Both the position numbers and the translations under genes were made by a program. From assembly GCF_021462525.1 (NCBI RefSeq), contig NZ_JAKEDT010000003.1, positions 115,421 through 155,763 on the forward strand: a stretch of 40,343 bases of DNA. The letters are read 5' to 3'. Source of the DNA: Thermus caliditerrae (GTDB taxonomy: Bacteria > Deinococcota > Deinococci > Deinococcales > Thermaceae). The notes below the pieces were generated by a model. It was not told the DNA's origin, did not search any database, and worked only from the letters and a program-made list of their open reading frames with translations. Of this stretch, positions 23,158 to 31,391 are shown in pieces (position 1 is the first letter of the stretch; each line of letters begins with the position of its first letter).

Positions 23158-23739
23158 CTAGAAGCCCCGCTCCGCCGAAATCAGGGCCAAAGCCGCCCGC
23201 GCCAGGAGGAAGGCCCGGGCGGGTTCCTTGGCCAAGCGGTTCTTGGCTTCTGCCACCAGGTCCTTCACCAGGCTGTCCTGGGCCCGGTAGTAGGCGAGCT
23301 CCTTCTCGGCGCGGTCCACCGCCGTCTGGGCCCCTTGGGCCAGCCGGGCCTGGGGGGCTACCGCGCGGGGAGGCTGGCCCACGGGACCCCTCTCCCACCG
23401 CCTGTGTCCCCAACCATGGTGCAGGCCCATCCCCATGCGGGGAGCGGCAGGTGCCTTGGCCTGTACCTGGGGCGTCCCCTGGGCTGCCCGGAAGAGGAGG
23501 AGGGCCGCCTGAGCCTCGCGAGCCGCCTTGAAGTAGCCTTTGGCCTCGTAGCTCTTCTCCGCCCGGGCCTTAACCTCCTTAGCCCAAGCAAGAAGCTTCT
23601 CCTCTCCCGTGGCGTTTTGCGCCACCGCTTGGAGCCGGGCCAAGGCCGCCGAGGCCACCGCCGCCTGCCGGTAGTCAACCCCTTGGGCCAGGGAAAGGCC
23701 CGCCAGAAGAAGCATCACGCCCAACAACGCTCTCTGCAT
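23158..23739 (-). CDS. Exported helical protein of unknown function
   Basis: 193 residues with signal peptide MQRALLGVMLLLAGLSLAQ. Two alanine/glutamate-rich helical regions (about 23-85 and 133-190) flank a Gly/His/Arg-rich linker (GLHHGWGHRRWERG). No cysteines are present. It follows the histidine kinase by 23 bp and is probably in the same transcript, so it could be an envelope accessory or target of that two-component system. This is inference from position, and I recognise no family. Confidence 0.65.
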   Translation of the reverse strand: MQRALLGVMLLLAGLSLAQGVDYRQAAVASAALARLQAVAQNATGEEKLLAWAKEVKARAEKSYEAKGYFKAAREAQAALLLFRAAQGTPQVQAKAPAAPRMGMGLHHGWGHRRWERGPVGQPPRAVAPQARLAQGAQTAVDRAEKELAYYRAQDSLVKDLVAEAKNRLAKEPARAFLLARAALALISAERGF

Positions 23740-23762
23740 ACGCTCACCTCCAAGGGGCCAGG

Positions 23763-25067
23763 CTAGCCCCCCTTCCCAAAAGGCGCACCGGGGGAAACCT
23801 TAAGGGAAGCCAAAGGCAGGTAAAGCCCCACCGCCGCCCCGTTCCGGTTGGCCACCGCCGCCCTTCCCCCGTGGGCCCGGGCCACCGCCGCCACCAGGGC
23901 CAGGCCCAGGCCTGTGCCCTTACCCCCGTGGACAAAAGGCTCCAGGGCCCGGGGCAGAAGGGCTTCGGGGAAGCCGGGGCCGGCGTCCACCAGCCAAAGC
24001 CAGACGCCTTGCCCCTCCTGGCGGAGTTCGGCGTGCACCGGAGGTTTCCCGTGACGGCGGGCGTTCTCCAGGACGTTCTCCACCGCCAGGGCCAAGAGCT
24101 CCGGGTCGGCCCAAGCCGTGCCCTCCCCCACCACCGCCACCCCCCGCTCCTCCAGGAAGGCCCTGAGGTCCAGGAGCCTGGGGTGGAGGGGGGTGGCCTC
24201 GAGGCGGGAAAGGCGGAGGAGGCCCGAAAGGAGGGCCTCCATGCGCTCCGCCTCCCGCAAGGCCCCTTCCAGGGCCCTGGGCTCGGGAGCCCGCCGCAAC
24301 ACCTCCAAGTACCCTTTGAGGGCGGTGAGGGGGGTGCGGAGCTCGTGGGAGGCGTGGCGGGCGAAGCGGCGGGCGGCCTCCTCCTTCTCCGAAAGCTCCC
24401 GCAAAAGCCCCTCCACCTGGCCCAGGCGGCGGTTCAGGGCCTCCACCAGGGGCCGAAGCTCCTTGAGCCCGGGGTCGGGCAGGGGGCTGAGGTCCTCGAG
24501 GGGCCGGAGGGCGAGGAGGTGGGCCAGGCGCTCCAGGGGCTTAAGGGCCAGGGAGAGGCCCAAGGCGGAGAGGAGAAAGACCCCAAGGAGCACCCCCCCG
24601 CCCCAGGTGGCATAGAGCCCAAGGAGCCGCCGCCCAAGCCCCGAAACCCCTTCCAAAGGCACCGCCAGGCCAAACCCTCCGCCCTCTCGGGGCAAGGCCA
24701 CGTAAAGGGCCCCCCGCCATACCCCCTGGTAGGCCCGCCCCTCCGCCAAAAGGGCAGGGAGGTCTGGGGGCAAGGGGGGTGGGGGTTCCTCGGTGAAGAC
24801 CACGCCCCCCTGCCCCACCACGAACCCCGTTCCGCCCCCGAAGACCTGGGCCAGGCGGAAGAGCTCCAGGAGGAGCGCCTCTTCCTCCCTAGGCCCCTCC
24901 TCCCTAAGGAGGTAAAGCCGGGTGAAGAGGGCCCGGCGCAGGTCCTCGCTGGCCGCCCGCTCTGCCTCCTTGGCGGAGAGGAGGGCTAAGGGAAGGGTCA
25001 GGGCCAAAAGGGCCAGCAAGAGGAGGAGGAAAAGTCTCCCCCTAAGGGAGGAAAAGGCGGTAACCAT
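23763..25067 (-). CDS. Membrane sensor histidine kinase
   Basis: 434 residues. One TM helix near residues 10-31, an extracytoplasmic sensor segment (32-150), a second TM helix (152-176) and a HAMP-like linker precede the kinase core. The phospho-acceptor His-241 is in ARHASHELRTPLTALKGYL. The N-box is ENVLENARRHG, and the G-boxes DAGPGFP and GKGTGLGLALV are intact. The periplasmic loop is short and leucine-rich and gives no hint of the signal. Its start overlaps the response regulator gene by 26 bp, so the two are coupled. Confidence 0.92.
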   Translation of the reverse strand: MVTAFSSLRGRLFLLLLLALLALTLPLALLSAKEAERAASEDLRRALFTRLYLLREEGPREEEALLLELFRLAQVFGGGTGFVVGQGGVVFTEEPPPPLPPDLPALLAEGRAYQGVWRGALYVALPREGGGFGLAVPLEGVSGLGRRLLGLYATWGGGVLLGVFLLSALGLSLALKPLERLAHLLALRPLEDLSPLPDPGLKELRPLVEALNRRLGQVEGLLRELSEKEEAARRFARHASHELRTPLTALKGYLEVLRRAPEPRALEGALREAERMEALLSGLLRLSRLEATPLHPRLLDLRAFLEERGVAVVGEGTAWADPELLALAVENVLENARRHGKPPVHAELRQEGQGVWLWLVDAGPGFPEALLPRALEPFVHGGKGTGLGLALVAAVARAHGGRAAVANRNGAAVGLYLPLASLKVSPGAPFGKGG

Positions 25068-25686
25068 AGCCGCGCACCGTCTGGATAGGGTTAGGCTCCC
25101 CCAGGGCCTTGCGCAGGAGGGAGAGGTGGACCTCTAAGGTGGCGGGCTCCACCTCCTCTCCCCAGACCCTGAGCATCAGGGCCTCCTTGGAAAGCACTTC
25201 TTCCGGGGACTCCAAAAAGGCCTTGAGGAGCAAAAAGGTTTTGGGGGAGAGGGCAAGCCGCCTTTCCCCCCGGTAAGCCTCCATGCGCCGGGGATAGAGG
25301 CGGAGGTCCTTGTAGGCCAGCACTTCCTCCTTGCGGTGGGCCCGGCGGTACAGGGCCTCGAGGCGGGCCAGGAGCTCGGAGAGGCTGTAAGGCTTCACCA
25401 GGTAGTCGTCCGCCCCTTCCTTCAGCCCCTTCACCCGCCACTCCACCGCGTCCAGGGCGGTGAGCATCAGCACCGGCACCTCCGAGCGGGCCCGGATCTC
25501 CTTAAGGAGGGCAAACCCGTCCCCCTCCGGCAACAGGACATCCAAGACCACCACCTCCGCCCAGGGGAGGAGCGCTAGGGCTTCCTTGGGGCTCTCCGTG
25601 GCCTTGACCTTGTGCCCCTCCAAGGAAAGGCCCAGCTCCAGGGCCTCCCGCACCCCAGGGTCATCCTCCACCACAAGCACCCTCAT
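25042..25686 (-). CDS. OmpR/PhoB-family response regulator
   Basis: 214 residues from ATG 25686 (MRVLVVEDDPG), chosen because it overlaps the kinase gene stop (ATGA) and matches the usual receiver start. Receiver: acidic pair ED at 7-9, phospho-site Asp-49 (VVVLDVLLP), Thr-76 and Lys-98 (LVKPY). A winged-helix DNA-binding domain (about 120-214) has the typical RRLALSPKTFLLLKAFLESP, ATLEVHLSLLRKAL and RTVRGYGYRL-like ending (TVRGYGYRLFLP). It partners with the histidine kinase encoded directly after it. Confidence 0.93.
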   Translation of the reverse strand: MRVLVVEDDPGVREALELGLSLEGHKVKATESPKEALALLPWAEVVVLDVLLPEGDGFALLKEIRARSEVPVLMLTALDAVEWRVKGLKEGADDYLVKPYSLSELLARLEALYRRAHRKEEVLAYKDLRLYPRRMEAYRGERRLALSPKTFLLLKAFLESPEEVLSKEALMLRVWGEEVEPATLEVHLSLLRKALGEPNPIQTVRGYGYRLFLP

Positions 25687-27638
25687 GCCGGGTTCTTCCA
25701 AAGGGCAAGGGCCCGCACCGGGGCGTAGACCTCCAAGGGCGGCAGGGCCTCCCCTGTCTTGAGGTCGATGCGGTGGAGGCGGCTCGAACCCCTGCGGGCG
25801 GCATAGAGCACTCCCCTAAAGGGCAAAAGCTCCACCAGGCTCATGCGGTCCTCCCCCTCCAAGAGGGGCAGGGCAAAGGAGGCCAGAAGGGCCCCGGAGA
25901 GGTCCACCACCCGCACCTTGGCCGCCTCCACGTCGTAGAGGTAAAGCCTCTCCCCTTCCACCCCCACCCCGCCCAGAAGCCTCAGTTCCTCGCTTTCTTT
26001 GGAGCGGCGGAAGGCGTAGCGGGAAAGGTACTGCCCCTCCAAGGAAAGCCGCTGCACCTGGCGGTTGCCGTAGTCCAGGACGAAAAGGAAGCCCCCTCCG
26101 GCCACCAGGGCCTTGGGGTCTTGGAAGGTTCCCCGCCCTGGCCCCTGCCCCCCGAAGCGCCCCTGGTACTGCCCCTTCAGGTCCAGGCGGCTTATCGTGG
26201 CCGTTTCCCCGTCCAGGACGAAAAGCGCTCCATCCACCGCCGCCAAAGCCAGGGGGAAAAGGAACTCCCCAGGCTTCATGCCGTAAGGCCCGGCGGAGAG
26301 GAGAAGCTCCCCCTCAGGGGAGAAGCGGTGAAGGAGCTTGGCCCCGTGCTCAAACACCGAGACCCAGATGCCCCCCTCGCCATCGGCAGCCACCGCCAGG
26401 GGAGGAGCAGGAAACTGCCCAGGGGCGGAGCCGATGCCGGAAAGGAGCCTGGCAGCGGTCCCCGTAAGGTCCAGCAAGCGGACCGTCCCCTTCTTGGCCT
26501 CCACCCCCAGGAGCAGGTAGTAGGGGTGGGGCAGGCCCCGCTCCTCCTCCCAGGAACCGGAGAGGCCCTCCATCACCTCGTCCAGGCTGGGGCGCTTGGC
26601 AGGGTCCTTCTCCAGCATCTTCAGCACCAGATCGGAAAGGGGCTGGGGAATCTCGGGTTTGAGCTGCTTGGGCGGGGTGGGCACCTGGAAGATCTGCTGG
26701 TGGATGACGGTCTCGTACCCCCCGGTGAAGGGAGGCTGGCCGGTTAAGGCCTCGTAGAGGACGATGCCCAGGGAGTAGATGTCCGAGCGGTGGTCTAGCT
26801 TCTGCCCCTTGGCCTGCTCCGGGCTCATGTAGACCGGGGTGCCGATGCGGGCCCCGGTGATGGTTAGGCGGGTGAGCACCTTCCCGGCGGCGATGCCGAA
26901 GTCCATGAGGCGCACCCCCCTGGGGTCCACCCCGTCCTCCCTCAGGGCTCCTTTGAGGACCATGATGTTGCCCGGCTTGATGTCCCGGTGGACGATGCCC
27001 TGGGCGTGGATGTGCTTGAGAGCGTCCGCCACCCGGGCCAGGATGGCCGCCGCCTGCTTGATGGAAAGGCGCCGCTCCTCAATGAGCTTGTCCAGCCCTT
27101 CCCCTTCCAGAAACTCCATGGCGATGAAGTGCACCCCGTCCACCTGGCCGTGGTCGTACACCTTGACGATGTTGGGGTGGTCCATCTTGGCCAGCACCTC
27201 CGCCTCCCGGTGGAAGCGGCGCACGAACCGGGGGTCCCCCACAAAGCGCTCCTGGGGCACCTTGAGAGCTACCAGGCGGCCCGTCTTCCGGTCCTTGGCC
27301 TTATAGACGGTGGCCATGCCCCCCACCCCCACCTTCTCCAGGATCTCGTACCGCTGGGAAAGGGCCTCGGCCTCCTCGGTGGTCTTCAGGCGGCCAGAGC
27401 GCTTTTCCTGGGTGGGGTGCCTGCGGCGCGGCCGCCGCCTAGGGCCCAGGTAGACCTTGGGCGCCGCCAACACCCCTAGGCCCAGGAGCAACCAAGGCAG
27501 GGCCACCTCGCTCCGGGCCCCCGTGGTCCAGGCCGCCCCCGAGAGGAGGGCCAGGAGCAGGAAAAGGGGCCAAGGCGAAAGCCTCGAGGCCAAGGCCGCG
27601 GTGAGCAGGACCAAGAGAAAGGCCAAGAGCAGGTGCAT
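25683..27638 (-). CDS. Membrane Ser/Thr protein kinase with C-terminal NHL-type beta-propeller
   Basis: 651 residues. Two to three N-terminal hydrophobic segments (1-65), a basic linker, then a PknB-like kinase domain (about 96-365): Gly loop VGVGGMATVY, Lys-126 in VALK, HRDIKPGN (217-224), DFG at 246-248, and activation segment to APE-like SPEQ. From about 390 to the end come NHL/6-bladed propeller repeats (APGQFPAPPLAVAAD, KPGEFLFPLALAAVDGALFVLD, GRGTFQDPKALVAGGGFLFVLD). The start is ATG 27638, overlapping the phosphatase stop (TGATG). Because the propeller is on the same side as the kinase unless further TM segments exist, it may sense an intracellular ligand. It is coupled by ATGA to the response regulator, which makes cross-talk between the systems plausible. 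Confidence 0.92.
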   Translation of the reverse strand: MHLLLAFLLVLLTAALASRLSPWPLFLLLALLSGAAWTTGARSEVALPWLLLGLGVLAAPKVYLGPRRRPRRRHPTQEKRSGRLKTTEEAEALSQRYEILEKVGVGGMATVYKAKDRKTGRLVALKVPQERFVGDPRFVRRFHREAEVLAKMDHPNIVKVYDHGQVDGVHFIAMEFLEGEGLDKLIEERRLSIKQAAAILARVADALKHIHAQGIVHRDIKPGNIMVLKGALREDGVDPRGVRLMDFGIAAGKVLTRLTITGARIGTPVYMSPEQAKGQKLDHRSDIYSLGIVLYEALTGQPPFTGGYETVIHQQIFQVPTPPKQLKPEIPQPLSDLVLKMLEKDPAKRPSLDEVMEGLSGSWEEERGLPHPYYLLLGVEAKKGTVRLLDLTGTAARLLSGIGSAPGQFPAPPLAVAADGEGGIWVSVFEHGAKLLHRFSPEGELLLSAGPYGMKPGEFLFPLALAAVDGALFVLDGETATISRLDLKGQYQGRFGGQGPGRGTFQDPKALVAGGGFLFVLDYGNRQVQRLSLEGQYLSRYAFRRSKESEELRLLGGVGVEGERLYLYDVEAAKVRVVDLSGALLASFALPLLEGEDRMSLVELLPFRGVLYAARRGSSRLHRIDLKTGEALPPLEVYAPVRALALWKNPA

Positions 27639-28393
27639 CACTCCACCCTCAGGGCCACGGCGGTGACGTTGTCGTCCCCGCCCCGGCGCAGGGCCTCAGC
27701 GACAAGGGCCTCGAGGCTCCCCTGCAGGTCCTTGCCCAAGAGCCACTCCTCCTCGGGCACCAGGCCGTAAAGCCCATCGGTCACCAGGAGCACCCCCTCC
27801 CCAGGAGCAAGGCGCACCTCCAAAAGGTCAAAGCGGGCCTCGGGAAGGCCTAAGGCCCGGGTGAGGACGTTGCGGTAGGGGTGGCGCTCGGCTTCGGTGG
27901 GGGTAAGCACACCCTCCCGCACGCGCTCGGCCACCCAGGAGTGGTCCTCGGTGAGGCGCCTAAGGCCCCTTGGGCCGAAGTGGTAGGCCCGGGAGTCCCC
28001 GATGTGCCCCACCACCCCCTCCTTCAGCCAGTCGGCGTAGAGCAAGGCGGTGAGGGTGGTGCCCATCCCCTTCCGGCCCGGCTTCTCCGCCTCCTTCTCC
28101 ACCCTCCTTTGCGCCAGTTGGAAGGCCTTTTCCATCACCCGGGCAAGGCCCACCGCCGGACGCCCGCTTCTCAGGTGCTCGGCGTAGGTCCTTGCCGCCT
28201 CGGAAAGGGCCTCGATGGCCAGCTTGCTGGCCCACTCCCCCGCCTCCATGCCCCCCATGCCGTCGGCCACCGCCAGGAGGAGAAGGTTTCCCTGGGGCAC
28301 CTCCAGGCGCAGGACCCGGTGGAAATCCTCGTTGTTCTGGCGGCGGCCCACGTGGGACACGGCAGCCACGCTGAAGCGCGGGGCGAGGCGCAT
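27638..28393 (-). CDS. PP2C-family protein phosphatase
   Basis: 251-residue metal-dependent Ser/Thr phosphatase, the presumed antagonist of the kinase encoded next. Motifs: GRRQNNEDF, VADGMGGMEAG, GMGTTLTALL, GHIGDSRAYHF, LVTDGLYG and GGDDNVTAVAL, containing all metal-binding Asp residues. I prefer ATG 28393 (MRLAPRFSV) because the box TACAAT (28406-28401) lies exactly 7 nt upstream, as expected for a leaderless message. ATG 28402 would sit inside that box. First gene of the signalling operon. Confidence 0.93.
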   Translation of the reverse strand: MRLAPRFSVAAVSHVGRRQNNEDFHRVLRLEVPQGNLLLLAVADGMGGMEAGEWASKLAIEALSEAARTYAEHLRSGRPAVGLARVMEKAFQLAQRRVEKEAEKPGRKGMGTTLTALLYADWLKEGVVGHIGDSRAYHFGPRGLRRLTEDHSWVAERVREGVLTPTEAERHPYRNVLTRALGLPEARFDLLEVRLAPGEGVLLVTDGLYGLVPEEEWLLGKDLQGSLEALVAEALRRGGDDNVTAVALRVE

Positions 28394-28400
28394 CGGCCTC

Positions 28401-28412
28401 ATTGTATAGGAT
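28401..28412. promoter_or_regulatory. Overlapping divergent -10 boxes (PP2C operon / 28419 gene)
   Basis: On the minus strand TACAAT (28406-28401) lies 7 nt before ATG 28393. On the plus strand TAGGAT (28407-28412) lies 6 nt before GTG 28419, and TATAGG at 28405-28410 overlaps the minus-strand box. The two promoters therefore use the same 12 bp. No good -35 boxes are visible within the two coding regions. Confidence 0.5.
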
Positions 28413-28418
28413 GGAAGC

Positions 28419-30143
28419 GTGGAGCACCTGGCCGACCTGGTGGACCTCTACGAGTACCGGGTGGAGGACCTGGTGGCGGGGCGCGTACCCAAGGGAGGGA
28501 AAAAGGCCCTCCTGCAGCTACGAGCCTTCCTGGCCCAGTCCCGCCTCCCCGGCCCCCTGGCCAAGCGCTTCCGCCAGGCGGACGCCCGCTTCCGGGCCCT
28601 GCGCCCAGCTTCCGAAACACCCCCCCCTCCCCTGGACCTCCCCACCCTAATCCCCCCGGAGCCCGCCGAACCCGAAGCCCCCCAGGGAGCCTCGGCCCTG
28701 CGGGCCATCGCCCTTAAGGTGTGGCGCCTCCACGCAGGGCGGGAGCTCAAGGCAAGGGCCAAAGACCTCCTCTTGGGGCGCCGGGAGGAGCTTCGGCTCA
28801 TCCACGCCTTCCTGCAGAACTACCTGGACTACCGGGAGAAGGAGGGGTTCAAGCGGGACTTCAACCTCTCTCGCTTCGTCCCCACCCATTCCATCCCCTC
28901 CCTTTCCGACAGCCTCATGGACCTCGAGGACCCCAAGGTGGCCGAGGCCCTGCTCCAGGAGTTCCTGGAAACCGCCCTGCACCTCCCCCAAGACCTCCCC
29001 CTACCCCCAGAGGAAACCCGCACCTACCTCCGCCGCTTCCTGAACCGCATCCTGGAGTGGGAGGAAGCCTACGGCCTGCCCCCCAAGCGGGACCTGCTGG
29101 CCCTGAGGCGGGCCCTGGAGGAAGCCAGGCGCCTGGGGGCGGCCGCCCAGGAGGTGGCGAGGCTGGAAGAACGCCTCAAGCGGGAGGCCCAGGAGGAAAG
29201 GCGGCGGGAGCTCCTGCTGGAGGAGGAGAGGCGGCGCTTTCGGGTGGCCATGGAAAAGGTGCTTGGCCTCCTCAACCTTCTTCCCGTCCCCCAGGGGGAA
29301 ACCCCGTGGCCGCAGGTACCCGAGCCGGGAAAGGGGGAAGAGGGCCTCCTGACCCTGACCCTCAGGCCCGGCCGGATCCCCTTGGGCCCCCTCACCCTCA
29401 CCCTGAGCCAGGTGGAGGGGATCTGGCACCTGGGTTTGGCAGGGCAGGACCACCCTCTGGAGGCGGGGGAGGACACCTTGGTCCTGACCTGGGAAGACCT
29501 CGAGGTCTGGGCGGTGCGGGAGGGGGACCTGCTCCACCTGCGGCTGGAGGCCAGGAGCGGTCTCCGCCTTTACGAGCTCCTCTCCGAGGGGCGGGTGCTG
29601 GCCCTCCTCCTCAACCCCAGCGGGGACTACGCCTACCTCCGGCTTCTCCGGGCCCTCTCCGCCCGGCTCAAAGGGGAGTTCAGCCCCCAGGCCTTCGGCC
29701 GGGAGCTGGCGGAGAAGTACCGCCAGGCCCCCCTCGAGGCCCTGCAAGACTTCGCCCGCAAGGCCCTGGAGCTGGCCCTGAAGCGCCTGGGGCCCAGCGA
29801 CCCCGAACCCCTCCTACGGGAGGTGGGCCAGGCCCTGGGGCTCGAGGGCCAGGCCCACACCCTGGCCGAGGCCCTCAGAGAGTACTTGGGGCGCCGCCCC
29901 CCCACCCGGGAAACCCTGGGCGGGGAGGTGCACTTCCTGACCCTGACGCCCGAACCCTTGGCCTTGAAGGTGGGCCCCATCGTCCTCTCCTTGCGCCTGC
30001 GGGAAGACGCGGTCTACGTGGGCCAGGCAGGGGAGGTGCCCCAGCGCCTCAAAGACCTCCTGGTCTACCGCCTGCCCGAGGGCGCCGTGGTCCTAGCCCG
30101 GGACGGCCAGCGGCTGGCCTACCTGGTGATGGGAACCCCTTGA
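28419..30143 (+). CDS. Large unknown protein with central coiled coil
   Basis: 574 residues, starting GTG 28419. No signal peptide or TM helix. The N-terminal region is helical and basic (residues 1-60), with a proline-rich linker about 64-85. A second helical region follows. A strong charged coiled coil runs from about 220 to 290 (EVARLEERLKREAQEERRR, ELLLEEERRRF). The C-terminal half shows repeated beta-type stretches (LLTLTLRPGRIPLGPLTLTL; VHFLTLTPEPLALKVGPIVL) that look like two related domains. I do not recognise the family. It shares a promoter region with the PP2C/kinase operon, which suggests a linked role, perhaps as a kinase substrate or scaffold; that is speculation. Confidence 0.75.
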   Translation: MEHLADLVDLYEYRVEDLVAGRVPKGGKKALLQLRAFLAQSRLPGPLAKRFRQADARFRALRPASETPPPPLDLPTLIPPEPAEPEAPQGASALRAIALKVWRLHAGRELKARAKDLLLGRREELRLIHAFLQNYLDYREKEGFKRDFNLSRFVPTHSIPSLSDSLMDLEDPKVAEALLQEFLETALHLPQDLPLPPEETRTYLRRFLNRILEWEEAYGLPPKRDLLALRRALEEARRLGAAAQEVARLEERLKREAQEERRRELLLEEERRRFRVAMEKVLGLLNLLPVPQGETPWPQVPEPGKGEEGLLTLTLRPGRIPLGPLTLTLSQVEGIWHLGLAGQDHPLEAGEDTLVLTWEDLEVWAVREGDLLHLRLEARSGLRLYELLSEGRVLALLLNPSGDYAYLRLLRALSARLKGEFSPQAFGRELAEKYRQAPLEALQDFARKALELALKRLGPSDPEPLLREVGQALGLEGQAHTLAEALREYLGRRPPTRETLGGEVHFLTLTPEPLALKVGPIVLSLRLREDAVYVGQAGEVPQRLKDLLVYRLPEGAVVLARDGQRLAYLVMGTP

Positions 30144-30167
30144 CCTTCCACCGCTACTTGGTATAAT
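30140..30167 (+). promoter_or_regulatory. Consensus promoter of the MFS gene
   Basis: TTGACC (30140-30145), 16-bp spacer, TATAAT (30162-30167). The message would start near 30174 and carry the ribosome binding site GGAAAGGTGG before ATG 30186. The -35 overlaps the stop codon of the upstream gene. Confidence 0.8.
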
Positions 30168-30185
30168 CCCCGGGAAAGGTGGTTT

Positions 30186-31391
30186 ATGAAAGCTCTACGG
30201 CATGCGCCCTTCGCTCGCCTCATCTTTTCCTACCTGGTTTCCCAGGCGGGGAGCAAGATCCACCGGGTAGCCCTTCTGGTCCTCATCTACCTGCTCACGG
30301 AGAAGGCCATCTGGGTCTCTTTGGTCCTGGGGGTCCAGCTTCTGGGCACCGTGCTCTTCTCCCCCCTCCTCTCCGCCTGGGCCGACACCCAAGACCGCAA
30401 GCGCCTTCTCGTCTGGTCCGACCTCCTCCGGGCCCCCCTGGTGGCCCTCATCCCCCTGCTGGGGGCCAAAAGCCTCCCCATCCTGCTCTTCCTGGTCTTC
30501 TTGATTGAGCTTCTGCGGGACCTGCACGACCCCATTCAAAACGCGGTGGTCCCCGACCTGGTGCCCAAGGAGGAGGTGGACGAGGCCAACAGCCTCATCC
30601 TCTTGGCCGACCGCCTTTCCGAAGTCCTCTTCGTAGGTGCGGCGGGGGTCTTGGTGGCGGCGGTGGGTCCAGCCTTCGCCTTCTACCTGGACGCGGCCAC
30701 CTACCTGGCCTCGGGGCTCATCCTGGCAGGCCTCCCCCCCCTTAGGCCGGAGAAGCTTTCCAAAGCGGGCTTCCTCGCCCGGGTAAAGGAGGGCCTAGGG
30801 CACCTCGTCCGCCACCCCACCATCCGCCGGGCGGTGGGCACTCTCTTCGCCGCCGCCGCCTTCGGCTCGGTGGAAACCGCCTTAGGGGTGGTGCTGGCCA
30901 TCAAGTGGCTCAAGGTGGGCTCGGCGGGCTTCGGCTTCATGGAGGCGGCCATGGCCCTGGGGGCCATCCTGGGGGGCCTCGCCCTCCCCCACCTCCTGAG
31001 GCGCATCCCCAGGGAGAGGCTCTTCCTCTTAGGCCTTTTGCTCTTTGGGATCTTCGAGGCCTCCATCGGGGCCTTCCCCTTCTTCGCCTGGGTGCTCCCG
31101 GCCTTCTTCATCAGCGGCTTCCTCAACATGGCCTTCATCGTCCCCGCCCGCTCCATCCTCCAGCTCAACACCCCGCAGGAGATGCGGGGGCGCATCTTCG
31201 CCGCCTTCGGCGCGGTGATGAACGCCGCCGTCCTCATCGGCACCATGCTGGGAGGCGCCTTGGAGGGGCTCATCGGCGCCCCCATGGTCTTCCTCCTGGC
31301 GGGGGCCATGGTGAGCCTGGCGGCGGGCTACACCCTCCTTACGGGAGGCATCCCCGCCCCCAAGGAGGCCCGCCAGACCCAGGGCGCTTAG
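30186..31391 (+). CDS. Major facilitator superfamily transporter
   Basis: 401 residues with about 10-12 hydrophobic segments and the MFS loop-2/3 motif LLSAWADTQDRKRLLVWSDL. The DLHDPIQNAVVPDLVPKEEVDEANSL stretch is typical of the EntS/MacF-like enterobactin or macrolide exporter branch. Substrate unknown. It is monocistronic with its own strong promoter, and its stop codon overlaps by 4 bp the stop of the convergent hemB gene. Confidence 0.85.
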   Translation: MKALRHAPFARLIFSYLVSQAGSKIHRVALLVLIYLLTEKAIWVSLVLGVQLLGTVLFSPLLSAWADTQDRKRLLVWSDLLRAPLVALIPLLGAKSLPILLFLVFLIELLRDLHDPIQNAVVPDLVPKEEVDEANSLILLADRLSEVLFVGAAGVLVAAVGPAFAFYLDAATYLASGLILAGLPPLRPEKLSKAGFLARVKEGLGHLVRHPTIRRAVGTLFAAAAFGSVETALGVVLAIKWLKVGSAGFGFMEAAMALGAILGGLALPHLLRRIPRERLFLLGLLLFGIFEASIGAFPFFAWVLPAFFISGFLNMAFIVPARSILQLNTPQEMRGRIFAAFGAVMNAAVLIGTMLGGALEGLIGAPMVFLLAGAMVSLAAGYTLLTGGIPAPKEARQTQGA

